64,000 nt of DNA from Trichostrongylus colubriformis (lineage: Eukaryota > Nematoda > Chromadorea > Rhabditida > Trichostrongylidae). The notes under the pieces were generated by a model. It did no database searches and had not been told where the DNA came from. It saw only the letters and a program-made list of their open reading frames with translations. A program made the position numbers and the translations under genes. The stretch lies in NCBI GenBank assembly GCA_963978905.1, contig OZ022257.1, positions 7,383,155 through 7,447,154 on the forward strand. The letters run 5' to 3'. Below are positions 55,033 through 64,000 of this stretch, one piece after another (the first letter of the stretch is position 1; the number at the start of each line of letters is the position of its first letter).

Positions 55033-55614
55033 AATGCCAAAAGTTCAACTTCATCTAAATTTCTTGAGTTTTTTGAAAGTTGTGATTTAGTGCAGTACGT
55101 CACGCAACCTACACGTGGGAACGCCATTTTGGATTCGGTTATGTCAAATAGTCCAATTATAGAAGAATTGCATGTTTGCTCCCCATTTGGGAGATCTCAT
55201 TATGGTGTAGTGGCCTTTAAAATTATAATATGGATCCCAGAACCGTAACATTTTCCTCTACCAAACTTTATGAAGGCCGATTATGTCTCCCTGCGTGAAT
55301 ACTTTTCTTCAATTAATTGGTGGTACGTTTTCGAGAGATATTCAAATGCTGATGACATGTACAAGAGATTCTGTCGGATTCCGTACGCTGGCTTTGCCAA
55401 ATATGTACCTTTTGAAATTATGGGGGTGCCAAAATTGAGATATCCAAAACATATCAACAACCTAGTGGCCCAGAAAACTCGGCTTTTCATTGTGCTTCAG
55501 ACCTCCCCCCTGTCGTTTTTCCAGTATAAACGAGTTTACAAGGAGTTAGACTTCCACTAGAAAAAATTTCTGGCTTATAATGAAAGAAAAACCGTCACAA
55601 AATCACGCAAACAA

Positions 55615-57118
55615 ATGTTCTATTCTCTCGTAAGAAATAAACTTAAGCCACAAATGAACATCCCTGTGATTTATGATGATACTGGTGGCCAATTGCAAGG
55701 TGACAACCAAAAAGCGGAAGCACTTGCCAATTATTTTGCATCAGTCTATAACCATTCTGAGACTACGTGTGAGGGAGCCTTTGTAAATGAAGGAGGCAAC
55801 CACTGCGAAGTCACAGTATCACTAAAGGAAGTATATGGAATCCTGAGATCGCTCAAAAGTTCTTGTTCATCTCCATTCGATGGCATTCCTCAAATTGTGC
55901 TCAAAAAGTGTGCGTATTCTTTACTCAAACCTATTTGGATGGTTTTAAACGCTTCTTTGATATTTCGCGAGGTCCCGTCAATCTGGAAAGAATCTCTCTC
56001 TTTCCGTCCTATAAGTATCGCTACTCCGATAGTTAAGATCTTAGAAAAGTTATTACGTGATAAACTTCAAACAGTTCATCAGGAATAAAGTTATTCCCCC
56101 AGAACAACATCGATTCGTAGCGGGTGCTTCCACGTGTACGGTAATGGCGGATTGTGTATTTGATTGAAATTTGGCTGTAAACAAGGGTGAAGGCATCGAT
56201 GTCATTTATTTTGACTTATCGAAAGCTTTCGATAAAGTCTGTCAGGGCAAGCTTCTCTTCAAACTAGAGCGACTGGGTATGGGTGGGACCTTACTAGAAT
56301 AGATTCGCTCCTACTTGAGTAACAGACACATGTATGTAAGAGTCGGTAACTCGTTTTCAAAGCGCTACTCATGCACCAGTGGTGTCCCTCAAGGTGATGT
56401 ACTATCACCTCTTCTGTTTTTAGCATACAGCTTTGACTTACCAGAATGTTTGAAAACACATCCTTCTGTTAGAGTACACATGTATGCTGATGATATAAAG
56501 GTATATGGTGTATACACCGAAGATACTCATGATCGTATCCATGAGGCTCTAACCCGCTCCATCAGTAGCATGATGGCGTGGGCTGCAGCCTGGGAGATAC
56601 CTGTTAACCTTAGTAAGACATCGGTGCTTCACATGGGAAAAGCCAAAGTAGTCTCATACACATACCAAAACGTGGTACTGCACACTCCACAGAGTGTTCG
56701 AGACCTTGGATTCCATATGGACAAGGAGCTGGATTCCGATCAACACATAAGTGCCACTGTACATAAAGCATTTAATGTTCTATTTGCCATCCTCAGAAAC
56801 ATTCGCTGCAACGATGTGTCTTTACTAGTGAAACTTTACAAGACCTAAGTGATACCAATTCTTGAATATGGATCACAAATTTGGAGTCCCCACACAGAGA
56901 AACTTCAAGCAAAAGTTGAGAAGGTACAACAAACTTTTACTAGAATATTGATGCATCGGTGTTATCCAAATCCAGCTTATCCTGTCCATATGCCCAGTTA
57001 TAAGGAGCGTCTTGATGTCGTATTCTGTTTCAAGCTAGTGAAGGAAGAATTGAACCTCAGGCAGGGTAAAGCCTCCGTTGAGGAATCCTCAACAGGGGGG
57101 TCGTATTTGGTCCGCTAG
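55615..57118 (+). pseudogene. LINE reverse transcriptase (broken)
   Basis: Segments: FRPISIATPIVKILEKLLRD (to 56,088), a frameshift, DVIYFDLSKAFDKV (about 56,200), stops at 56,164 and 56,300, SGVPQGDVLSPLLF, then the catalytic box MYADDIKVYG (about 56,480), LGFHMDKELD, and, after a stop at 56,846, PILEYGSQIWSP. All fingers/palm motifs are recognisable, so decay is moderate. Confidence 0.85.
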
Positions 57119-58428
57119 GAGGGGGGGTCGTAATTGTTGAGGTAGGCAGTGATAAGCAGAATTTCTCAGGCTTAGGGTTTAAAGTGTAAGGGGAGAAGTG
57201 ATTGAATTGACTGAATGGGTTCGAACCCAAAGCTAGTTTAACTTAATAACCATGGAAACCTAATGCATGGCGCAATCCACAACGAAACCGGCCAGAACCA
57301 ATAACTCTTTCGTTGGTCCGCTGACACCGAAACGACGTACAGAGACACCTTCGGAATTCACCGATAAGCCGTGGAAAGCGATATCTATCAGCGGGTACCA
57401 CCGTGGATGGACACTCCAGAAACAATGGGATGAAAGCGGAAAATTAGCTGATATGGACTTCTTCCATATCTTACTACAATCGCAAATACGTAATCTAGTG
57501 TTGGCGGCCACTATGCAGACCGGAAAAACGTTTGTATTCATTGAGAATGTGGATGAAATCCTGATGCCTGGCGCATCCCACAGAGAAGCTGACCGACGCT
57601 TCTCGCCTTTCTACTAGGCCTCCGAGAGCGAAGGATGCATACTGGAAAAATTTCAGTAACAATGAATCGATTTTTGGGAAGATTCATGGAAAGATCTCGC
57701 AAATTCGACGAAAAAAAAGCTTTCCTCAACTGGCTTTTTTGAACTTTTCTTGCTTCGTTTTGAAGATATGGCATAGCTCAGGTAGTCATTCGAAAGCGAC
57801 AGCCTAGCAGACCCTGCATCACCAGAACGAACTCATGCGGTTGAGTTTGAAGGAAGTTATGGCCATTTCCGTGAAACACTTCGAAATTTTCCTCAACTAA
57901 TCCTCAACTGGAATTCCATATCGAGAACTAAGCAACCATTGAGGAAAGCAAGCGGCCAATAGATAGGTCTAAGGGAAATATTAGGAAAACGCTTTACAGC
58001 TGTTTGAAAGATGGGCTCTAGGTAAAGTGTGAAGTGTTTTAGTAATGTCGGAATTTAGTATGGGGAAGACACCGCACTCCTTCAATCGCCGCGTCGCAGC
58101 CGTCGCCTAACATGAGATCCTGAACTTCTGTAGATGTGTGGGGTATTCTGGATTATTATTTGTAATTGCTCGATTATGAGATAGAAGCGTGATCCGATCT
58201 GTAATCTAGGATTCATTGTTTATACTATATTGGTGTATATTATTGGGAATTCCACCTGTACCACATATTATTCGGGTTTTTGCGTCCATTTAGTTGTATT
58301 TATATTGGTGATTAGTAATCAAAAAATCAAAAAATGCTAATTTGATGGGTTCTGTGCAAAAAGAGGGGGGGTCGTAATGGGGCCCCCTTTTCGGTGGGGG
58401 GTCGTATTTTTTGAAAATTTTCCTCAAC
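57094..58428. mobile_element. 1.33-kb insertion in the LINE, unknown element
   Basis: Flanked by TCCTCAAC at 57,086-57,093 and 58,421-58,428. Both ends carry the G-rich motif GGGGGGTCGTA twice in direct orientation (57,096 and about 57,123; 58,365 and about 58,398). Two paralogous internal stretches contain GACCGGAAAAACG / ATACTGGAAAAATTTC and GCGCATCCCACAGAGAAGCT / CAGACCCTGCATC motifs. A 116-residue plus frame at 57,267-57,617 has no recognised domain. No TIRs. Confidence 0.5.
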
Positions 58429-58690
58429 TGGACGCTTGACCCTGACCTCAGGCCCAGTAAGTACTGGCGGTTTAGACCTTGCAGAGGTCGCGTACAAAAG
58501 CTATCTCTGCAATGTCCTACATTGGCAAAAAAACAGCGATCCAAGGTCTGCAATTCCCTTCTCTTCCGTGGGGCGAGGTGGCTTCAGTCGTTACCAGCCG
58601 ATATTGTGGAAGCTCAGAGTGTCAGCATCCTTAAAAACAGATTAAGGAAGGTGGATTTATTGGATGTTCTTGGCATTGAAGGCTTCTAAA
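58429..58690 (+). pseudogene. LINE C-terminal domain, separated from RT
   Basis: Continues the reading GRLTLTSGP, then after a one-base shift SKYWRFRPCRGRVQ, FRGARWLQSLPADIVEAQSV and ILKNRLRKVDLLDVLG before the stop. This is the usual end of CR1 proteins. Confidence 0.7.
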
Positions 58691-58939
58691 AGATCTTTAA
58701 ATGTATATCTTACTTCCAGTGGGTGCGAGCTGGTGTGCATTTTTTACAGCTACTCGTTTTTTTCGCCTAATCGGTGGAGGATACGTCGCGATATGTTTTG
58801 ATAATTTCTTTTCTTTCTCTTACATCCTTTTGTTATTGTTTGATTTCTTGCTGATGAGATTCTCTTTTCGTGTTTGATCCCCTTGTTTATGCTCTTTGTG
58901 GTAGGAGTGTTGGTCTAAAGTAACCAGTGAGGTTTCAGC

Positions 58940-59175
58940 ATTGTCTTGTCCCGAAGCCTCATGTTGATCTGAATATAACTGAACAATGTGAGACTTGCAA
59001 GATTTATTCCAAAAGATTCAAAAACACTTCCACAAAAAATAGGTAGCCGAAAGCTTGCCAATAAAAGTTCAAAATACTTTTGCAACGTTCTTTTGCAATC
59101 ATTTTTTGTGAGTGTTTTTGAATCTTTTGGAATAAATCTTGCAAGTCTCACATTGTTCAGTACATATTCTAACCA
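58940..59175. mobile_element. fold-back related to the 31.8-kb element
   Basis: The inverted arms ACAATGTGAGACTTGCAAGA and its complement TCTTGCAAGTCTCACATTGT enclose CGAAAGCTTGCC. The flank CCCGAAGCCTCATGTTGATC matches, inverted, 32,591-32,610. The outer 40 bp also occurs at 13,700-13,750. Confidence 0.65.
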
Positions 59176-59905
59176 GTGAGGTATTAAGGATTAAAACTAC
59201 TTTCATAACGTTTAACCGGAACATATGACCACTTGATCAAGCAGAAAGAGAAATCTTATCTGGCAGGTCTGAAGCTGAATTGTCAGGGATAGGGAATACC
59301 TGGCATCCGAAAATTCAGTTTCCGATTCTCTTCTACTTTGCTCTGTCCTAGAGTGGCGTTTCCATAGCGCCATCCTCCTGATTTGCTTACTCGACAGCTC
59401 TGTGAACCTTAAAGCACTTCAAACCAGCTAGCTACTAGATAATTGCTAGAGTGGTCCTGTCTTCCCCTGATTATTTCGGAATTTTGACCCTTCTATGTAC
59501 CCTCTCCCTGGTTGTTACTATAGACCGCACTGTGTTCATAAGTTCTATGATTTCTTAGCCTATCGTAAAAGTGCACCTACGCGTGCAATAAATAAATAAG
59601 TAAATAAATAAATTTCCAAAGGTGTGAATGGGTACTTGGTCTCCAAAGTGTGTATGAAAGGTATTGTGAAAGGTAAAGTATTGTAGACTGAAGTACCACC
59701 ATGACACCCTCTACATTACGATTAGTATGAGAACTTCTCACACAGTGTAGTCTTCCTAAGCCAAGACTGCCAAGAGCCTCTGCGCGGGAGAATATAAAGG
59801 CCGTACAAATGATCATGAATACGCTTGATTATCCTGAGTCACTGCCAACAGTCTTGTAGTCTATCACGATCTAATACTTGTCACCCAGGTTCATTTTTTT
59901 TTCAG

Positions 59906-60331
59906 GTAACCATTAAGAAACCACGTGTCGATCCCAGCGATGTGGACCTCGAGATATATAGGCTAATTTTAGCGAAAGAAACATTGAAAAGTATGACCTC
60001 GAGCGACAAGTACAAGGATGTCCTCGAGCAAATAGAATTTCTTATGGGACGTCCTCGCGGAAAGTGGAATTTATTCGATTTGGTACACATACTTAGAGAG
60101 TTCACAACTGCTGTCGAACAGGTGGCAACTTGTGGAACCGAAGAAGATAAACAGAAGGCGCTGATCGTCTTGAAATATCTTTTAGATGCTTTTGCACATA
60201 GAGGTGGTCCCGACAATGCGCTTTTAGAAGGATATGCGAAAGATTTGAGGATCAACGAGGAAGGATTCCAAAGAATCCCTGCGCTTATCAAATTACTGAT
60301 TCGATATGTACAAAGAAGAGGAGTAATTTAG
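59906..60331 (+). CDS. helical repeat-family protein, copy 3 (terminal exon)
   Basis: Exon after acceptor CATTTTTTTTTCAG, 141 codons, stop TAA at 60,329-60,331. Motifs align with copies 1 and 2: ILAKETLKSMTSSDKYKDVL, WNLFDLVHILREF and YLLDAFAHRGGP, the last matching CRAFTHxGGC with C to D/A changes. It ends in a basic IRYVQRRGVI. More diverged than copies 1-2 from each other, and its flanks are not conserved, so the family is older than the 1/2 duplication. Function unknown. Confidence 0.65.
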   Translation, partial: VTIKKPRVDPSDVDLEIYRLILAKETLKSMTSSDKYKDVLEQIEFLMGRPRGKWNLFDLVHILREFTTAVEQVATCGTEEDKQKALIVLKYLLDAFAHRGGPDNALLEGYAKDLRINEEGFQRIPALIKLLIRYVQRRGVI

Positions 60332-60405
60332 CCTCCACCCCCACTAGTACTGCATGCATGGGTGTTGATTTTGTTTGGTGTTGAACATTCTCATGCTTGC
60401 AGTTG

Positions 60406-60411
60406 AATAAA
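60406..60411 (+). promoter_or_regulatory. polyadenylation signal of helical-family copy 3
   Basis: AATAAA 75 bp after the stop codon. Confidence 0.6.
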
Positions 60412-60957
60412 GGTATTGTGTTCACTGCTACTGTCTACTTTCATGGAATCCCGCTTAAATTCATTTTCACCCACACTTTGCAGCACTGATCACCTTCTAC
60501 AAACAATACATTTAGATTTATTTGTTAGCACAACATCTGGAACCTAGGAATCAAAGAAGTGTTGTGGCAACACACATTCATGCACTATAAAGCGCGTGAA
60601 TGTGTGTTCTTGTTTTTTTTTGCCTAAGTATTTTGAATTGTGATGAAATCAGACCAAAAAGCTCATCACTCATGCGTGCATCCAAAAATCTTACCGTTGC
60701 TAAAAGCCAGAGAAGTGGTATAGGAAGTTCTGGGAGTAGGTGAGTCTGCGATGCGAGAGATGGATTGCTCATGGTGCACAGGCTCCACCGTCTTGGGGCT
60801 CAGAAAAGCGGAGGTAATGCTTGTGACCGGTTCTCCAAATACAGCCCCAGATGAAAACCGACTTTATGTCTTGATAGAGATACGTAATAAAGCATAGGGT
60901 TTGCTATACAACTTCCTCCTAGTTTTTCGAAAACAGCATGATCGGCGCTCCTAGGTA

Positions 60958-61003
60958 CAAAATTCACGCACTGTGTACGTAGGTACACAGTGCGTGAATT
61001 TTG
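60958..61003. repeat. perfect 21-bp stem / 4-nt loop hairpin
   Basis: From 60,958 the 21-bp stem (CAAAATTCACGCACTGTGTA plus C) is followed by loop GTAG and the exact complement to 61,003. A second, weaker hairpin (AACACACATTCA...TGAATGTGTGTT) lies at about 60,568-60,609. Could be a minimal MITE or a transcribed small-RNA precursor. Confidence 0.8.
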
Positions 61004-61339
61004 CTGATGCGTTAGCGTTGATTAGCATTTATCTTTCGACGATAGCTGGTATCAAACAATCGACCACTGAGAAACTATGATAGCCAGGGGGAAACGGAAG
61101 CGTATAGGCTCTTGAAGGCAGCTTTCGGGAAAATTCGGACGAAAAGTAGAAGAAGTAGTGAATATGAAAGCCGAGATGCCTAGTAACAGGAAAGTGGAGA
61201 AAACACGAATGGAAGTGGCCAAAAACCCAAGAAATAGAACCCCTTCCCACCATTGGCTCTGGGCGCGGACGACCTTTCCGTCAAGACGCGGGTAGTCCGC
61301 ATAGGTTTCCACTGGCATTACCAAGACGTAAGCATGAAG

Positions 61340-61570
61340 GGATGTTCGGAAATGCGACAGCATCTATTTTCATGTGGTCAGTTTCAAGCTAAAAGTGAGA
61401 AAGCGCGCTCGATACATTCAATCCTGCCGATCTCCTTGACCAACCGCACCGTGACCAACCCCTAATCACGTCGCCTGGAGGCGGGCTGTCCTTGTCCAAG
61501 GCGGCTTGTCCTGACGAGGCCGCCTCCGCCACAGCTCAAGGGGGCGCCTTCCGCGGGGGATTTCGCCATG
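61340..61570 (+). repeat. dispersed GC-rich repeat, copy 3
   Basis: Contains ATCACGTCGCCTGGAGGCGG and GGGGATTTCGCC, as in 26,815-27,260 (degenerate there). No conserved frame. Confidence 0.45.
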
Positions 61571-62140
61571 CATAGGCCTTCCAGACCCGTAGTTTTTCAC
61601 TCAATGCCTCCTTATGGGATTCCCCGTCACCCACATTATCCCGAACACTGTCTTTAAGAAGACTTCAATTCTTACGACTGACTGCGAGAAGTCGTCTGTT
61701 GGTCTTCGCTTCTCCCGGTAAAACGGTCGCTTCGAGCGTGTGAAGTCATTAACTAGACAGCAGGGTTAAGCGTGGCGTCGAGGAAAGTTTTCAAAAACAC
61801 TCCCGTTCCCCGAAAGGGGTCTCCATAGCACGCTCCCTCTTCGTTTTCCCATATTTCTATCCTGCACCTTACAACTAGTTACTCTTTAACTACCACTCTC
61901 TCATGCTTCCAGGATGTGGTAAAGTGGAGAAGAAGCAAGAAGTTTGGAAGTTGTAGGCAATTTCTTCAAGTTTGTACTCTCTTGATTTCGTGGGTTACGG
62001 GGGAACTAGACAAGCCACCCAAACAGAGGCAGAGATCAACTTAACAGCAGGCTTGGAAATTATATGACATCAACTGCGATATGAGATTAGCCAGATAGGA
62101 CTGACGAAAATACGATAATGAAAAGAGTTTACATTTCCTA
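61570..62140. other. no recognised gene
   Basis: No supported exons or repeats. Confidence 0.35.
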
Positions 62141-62145
62141 GTGAT

Positions 62146-63037
62146 TGAACTTACAAGGGAAGGACCCAGGTCGAAGTGGCCATTTGGAGTGAGATGCATA
62201 TGGTCCGATCTCTTCTCGGACGCTCATCTCGAATCTGCATTCCAAATTTGCAAAACGATTTTCTGAGCGGAATTATGGAGGTTGTTCGAACGAACGGTTC
62301 ATCAGCATGGCCGTTGCTGAGCAGTCAACGGCCTCAGCGTCTCAGTGGTAGTGCCCCGGATCTGCAAGAGCGGGGTTGAGGGTTTGCTCCCAGCCAGTGC
62401 GTTTTTTTTTGCATTTTGTGTTTCATTGTCAGTAAGTGCTTGTCTTCCACTTCTGGACGTTTCCTTGGACTGGTACCTATCACACCCATAATTTACTCTG
62501 CCACTTTATTTATAACTGCTAACATTATTCACAAAGGAAGGATACCAAGTCGAAGAGAATCCCGTACCACACGAATTAGGCGTTTTTGCGTGATAAGATT
62601 ATGATTTTCGCGCACAGGGGGTCGAATTACCCCTCTGTGCTAATTTTCAGCCAAATCCTTTAGTTTTTGGTCCAACTTCGGAAAATTGGGGATGGTCAGG
62701 TTATAAAGTGGTAGATTTTGAATTTTCTTCTACAGAAAACCCTGCAACCTGAACAAGATAGCCTGCACATACCTTTTACACTTGTCCATCGCACTGAATG
62801 TACGAAACCCTAAACACGAAAATCTCCCTGGTTTTGCGCAAAAAGGTCTGGCTCGCGTGCTATGGGCTTCCAAACCTACCATAATAGTATTGTTTTTTCA
62901 AAAAAACCTCCCTAACTCCGCTCAGAGAATCGTTTTGCAAATTTCGAATACAGATTCGAGATCAGCGTCCGAAAATACGTCGGACCATATGTATCCCATT
63001 CCGAATGGCCACTTCGACCTGAGGTCCTTCCCTTGTT
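62146..63037. mobile_element. fold-back element with CAAGGGAAGGAC ends
   Basis: Arms 62,146-62,290 and 62,905-63,037 are inverted copies (ACAAGGGAAGGACC...GGTCCTTCCCTTGT) with CAAAACGATT and GAGCGG inside. The centre (62,300-62,900) contains sequence also present at both outer edges of the palindrome (13,769-14,000 with 14,430-14,700, and the right-arm equivalent), so palindrome edges are built from this family. Related to 5,037-6,364. Confidence 0.65.
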
Positions 63038-63509
63038 AGTATTAAGATTTCTTTACAGAAAATAAGTATGTATTGCCTCTACTTTCCGATGAAAACATGA
63101 CTTCCCTTTCGAAAATGCATTCGCCTCGATTCAGAAGTTTACTATTGTCGCAGACGTGCACCTTATGGATTGAATTAAAAAAAAAGAAGGAGGAAAGATT
63201 GTTACAAGTACTTCTGCTGGGTTATGGGCGAAGCCCGATCTTAGATGGAACCCGAACCCGCGCTTCATGCTTTTCGGGCAGATGCGTTCCGGACATCCAT
63301 TACACTAGAAAGATCTCTTTCACATTAGAGACCCAAAGCTGAAAGCTTTAGTAGATATTGTTTTTCGATGTTTTGATTTTTGATAGCTGCTGATTTCCAC
63401 CGCAGCCCGCGATGCGAGAGTTGTTAGAAGCATGTTATAGTTAACAAGTAGCGTGTGTGTGCTCTCAAGCAATGCTAAATATACCATACAGAAGCTGAAT
63501 CAAAGTGAA

Positions 63510-63665
63510 AGGAGTCTCGGCAGAGTAAAGGATTAGCACATATGTATGCCCGAAGCGCATAGAGTACTGGTTTGAGTCCCGTCCGAGAGCAAGGCTATTG
63601 CCCATATTTCAGCAAACTTGTAGCAACTTTCGCTTCGCGGGCCGCGGCGAAAATCAGCAGCTGTC
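63510..63665 (+). repeat. tRNA-derived SINE-like sequence, copy 2
   Basis: B-box-like GGTTTGAGTCCC at 63,569-63,580 with upstream GGATTAGCACATATG; aligned with 6,690-6,830. Not a functional tRNA. Confidence 0.5.
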
Positions 63666-64000
63666 AAAAATTTAAAAGTAAGAGAAGAGTTTTTTTTTTT
63701 CAAGAAAAACGACATACTTCCGAGCCCGTCTATGAGATAGCAACAGCATCGCTCCATAATATTTTCATTCTCCGATCGCCCTCACTGCTCAACCCACTTA
63801 CGCACCAGTGGTCAGTAGCAAAGCATGGAACTAATGAAAACAATCACTTGAAATTTGAGCCCGCAGCCGTCTTCGGGATGCCGTCTAGGCCATGACTTTA
63901 TCAAAAAAAAAACTTTTTACACATCGGTGACATTCACTAATAGTGACTAATGGCAATTTTTCCAGCCAACAACCACAGCTTCGATTTTATTTTATGTACA

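Larger units (their letters stand above)
54110..58690 (+). mobile_element. degenerate CR1-type LINE, split by an insertion
   Basis: Non-LTR retrotransposon in plus orientation. Parts in order: a nematode CR1 ORF1-like region (54,110-54,555), APE endonuclease (54,631-55,032), linker (55,270-55,560), reverse transcriptase (55,615-57,090) and the C-terminal domain (58,429-58,690). Several frameshifts and stops separate them, so it is inactive. A 1.33-kb foreign segment lies at 57,094-58,428 between duplicated TCCTCAAC. No poly-A tail or 3' repeat is obvious after 58,690. Confidence 0.85.

Noticed and set aside
60902..61363. Membrane-protein-like minus-strand frame of 103 codons
   Set aside because: No acceptor/donor support and it overlaps the start of a dispersed repeat; hydrophobicity comes from AAG/GAA-rich sequence on the other strand.

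Overview
The window looks like a repeat-rich accessory region of a nematode genome, probably a strongylid or other clade V worm. The evidence for that is: exons bounded by GT...TTTTGCAG or TTTCAG sites with introns of about 48-60 bp; sequences matching the nematode SL1 spliced leader at 20 of 22 positions; F-box-associated-like exons; and a mix of CR1-type LINE, mariner, Helitron-like, Penelope-like and many fold-back elements. No bacterial operons, rRNA or bona fide tRNA genes are seen. Most long open frames are shadows of repeats.

The dominant structure is a large imperfect inverted duplication. Left arm (about 13,769-22,943) and right arm (about 41,780-51,881) are near-identical reverse complements separated by about 19 kb. 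The arms differ by three informative events: a 2,687-bp Helitron-like element only in the left arm (17,086-19,772), with an intact A|T empty site in the right arm; a roughly 489-bp satellite amplified only in the right arm (about 46,003-50,010); and a nested fold-back inside a MITE only in the right arm. The inner edge of each arm lies inside a Helitron-like copy. A separate 0.93-kb block (11,957-12,884) is also inverted at 37,181-38,120.

Genes. Each arm carries two tandem short secreted-peptide genes with a shared TATA/promoter block (right arm 43.8-45.0 kb +, left arm 20.0-20.9 kb -). One is a complete two-exon gene for 60 residues; the other has its reading frame interrupted by a PIF/Harbinger-type MITE at a splice-donor-like site. 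Each arm also has a candidate exon that differs between arms by an in-frame 15 bp. Outside the arms lie three members of an apparently undescribed all-helical protein family (terminal exons at 13,069-13,496 -, 39,155-39,531 +, 59,906-60,331 +), two of them with conserved upstream sequence and 3' UTRs.

The 19-kb spacer holds minus-strand exons resembling nematode F-box-associated proteins (24-28 kb), an unidentified C-terminal exon pair (30.3 kb), a Penelope GIY-YIG remnant (32.2 kb), another Helitron copy (32.7-34.2 kb), and C-type-lectin-like and saposin-like exons (34.7 and 36.3 kb) flanking a deleted mariner. The right flank (52-64 kb) holds small repeated exon-like motifs, a degenerate CR1 LINE split by a 1.3-kb insertion, helical-family copy 3, and further fold-back elements. 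The left flank (1-13.7 kb) holds an F-box-associated-like exon, a 1.33-kb fold-back with tRNA-like promoter motifs, two Helitron-like 5' ends carrying SL1-like sequence, tandem repeats and MITEs.
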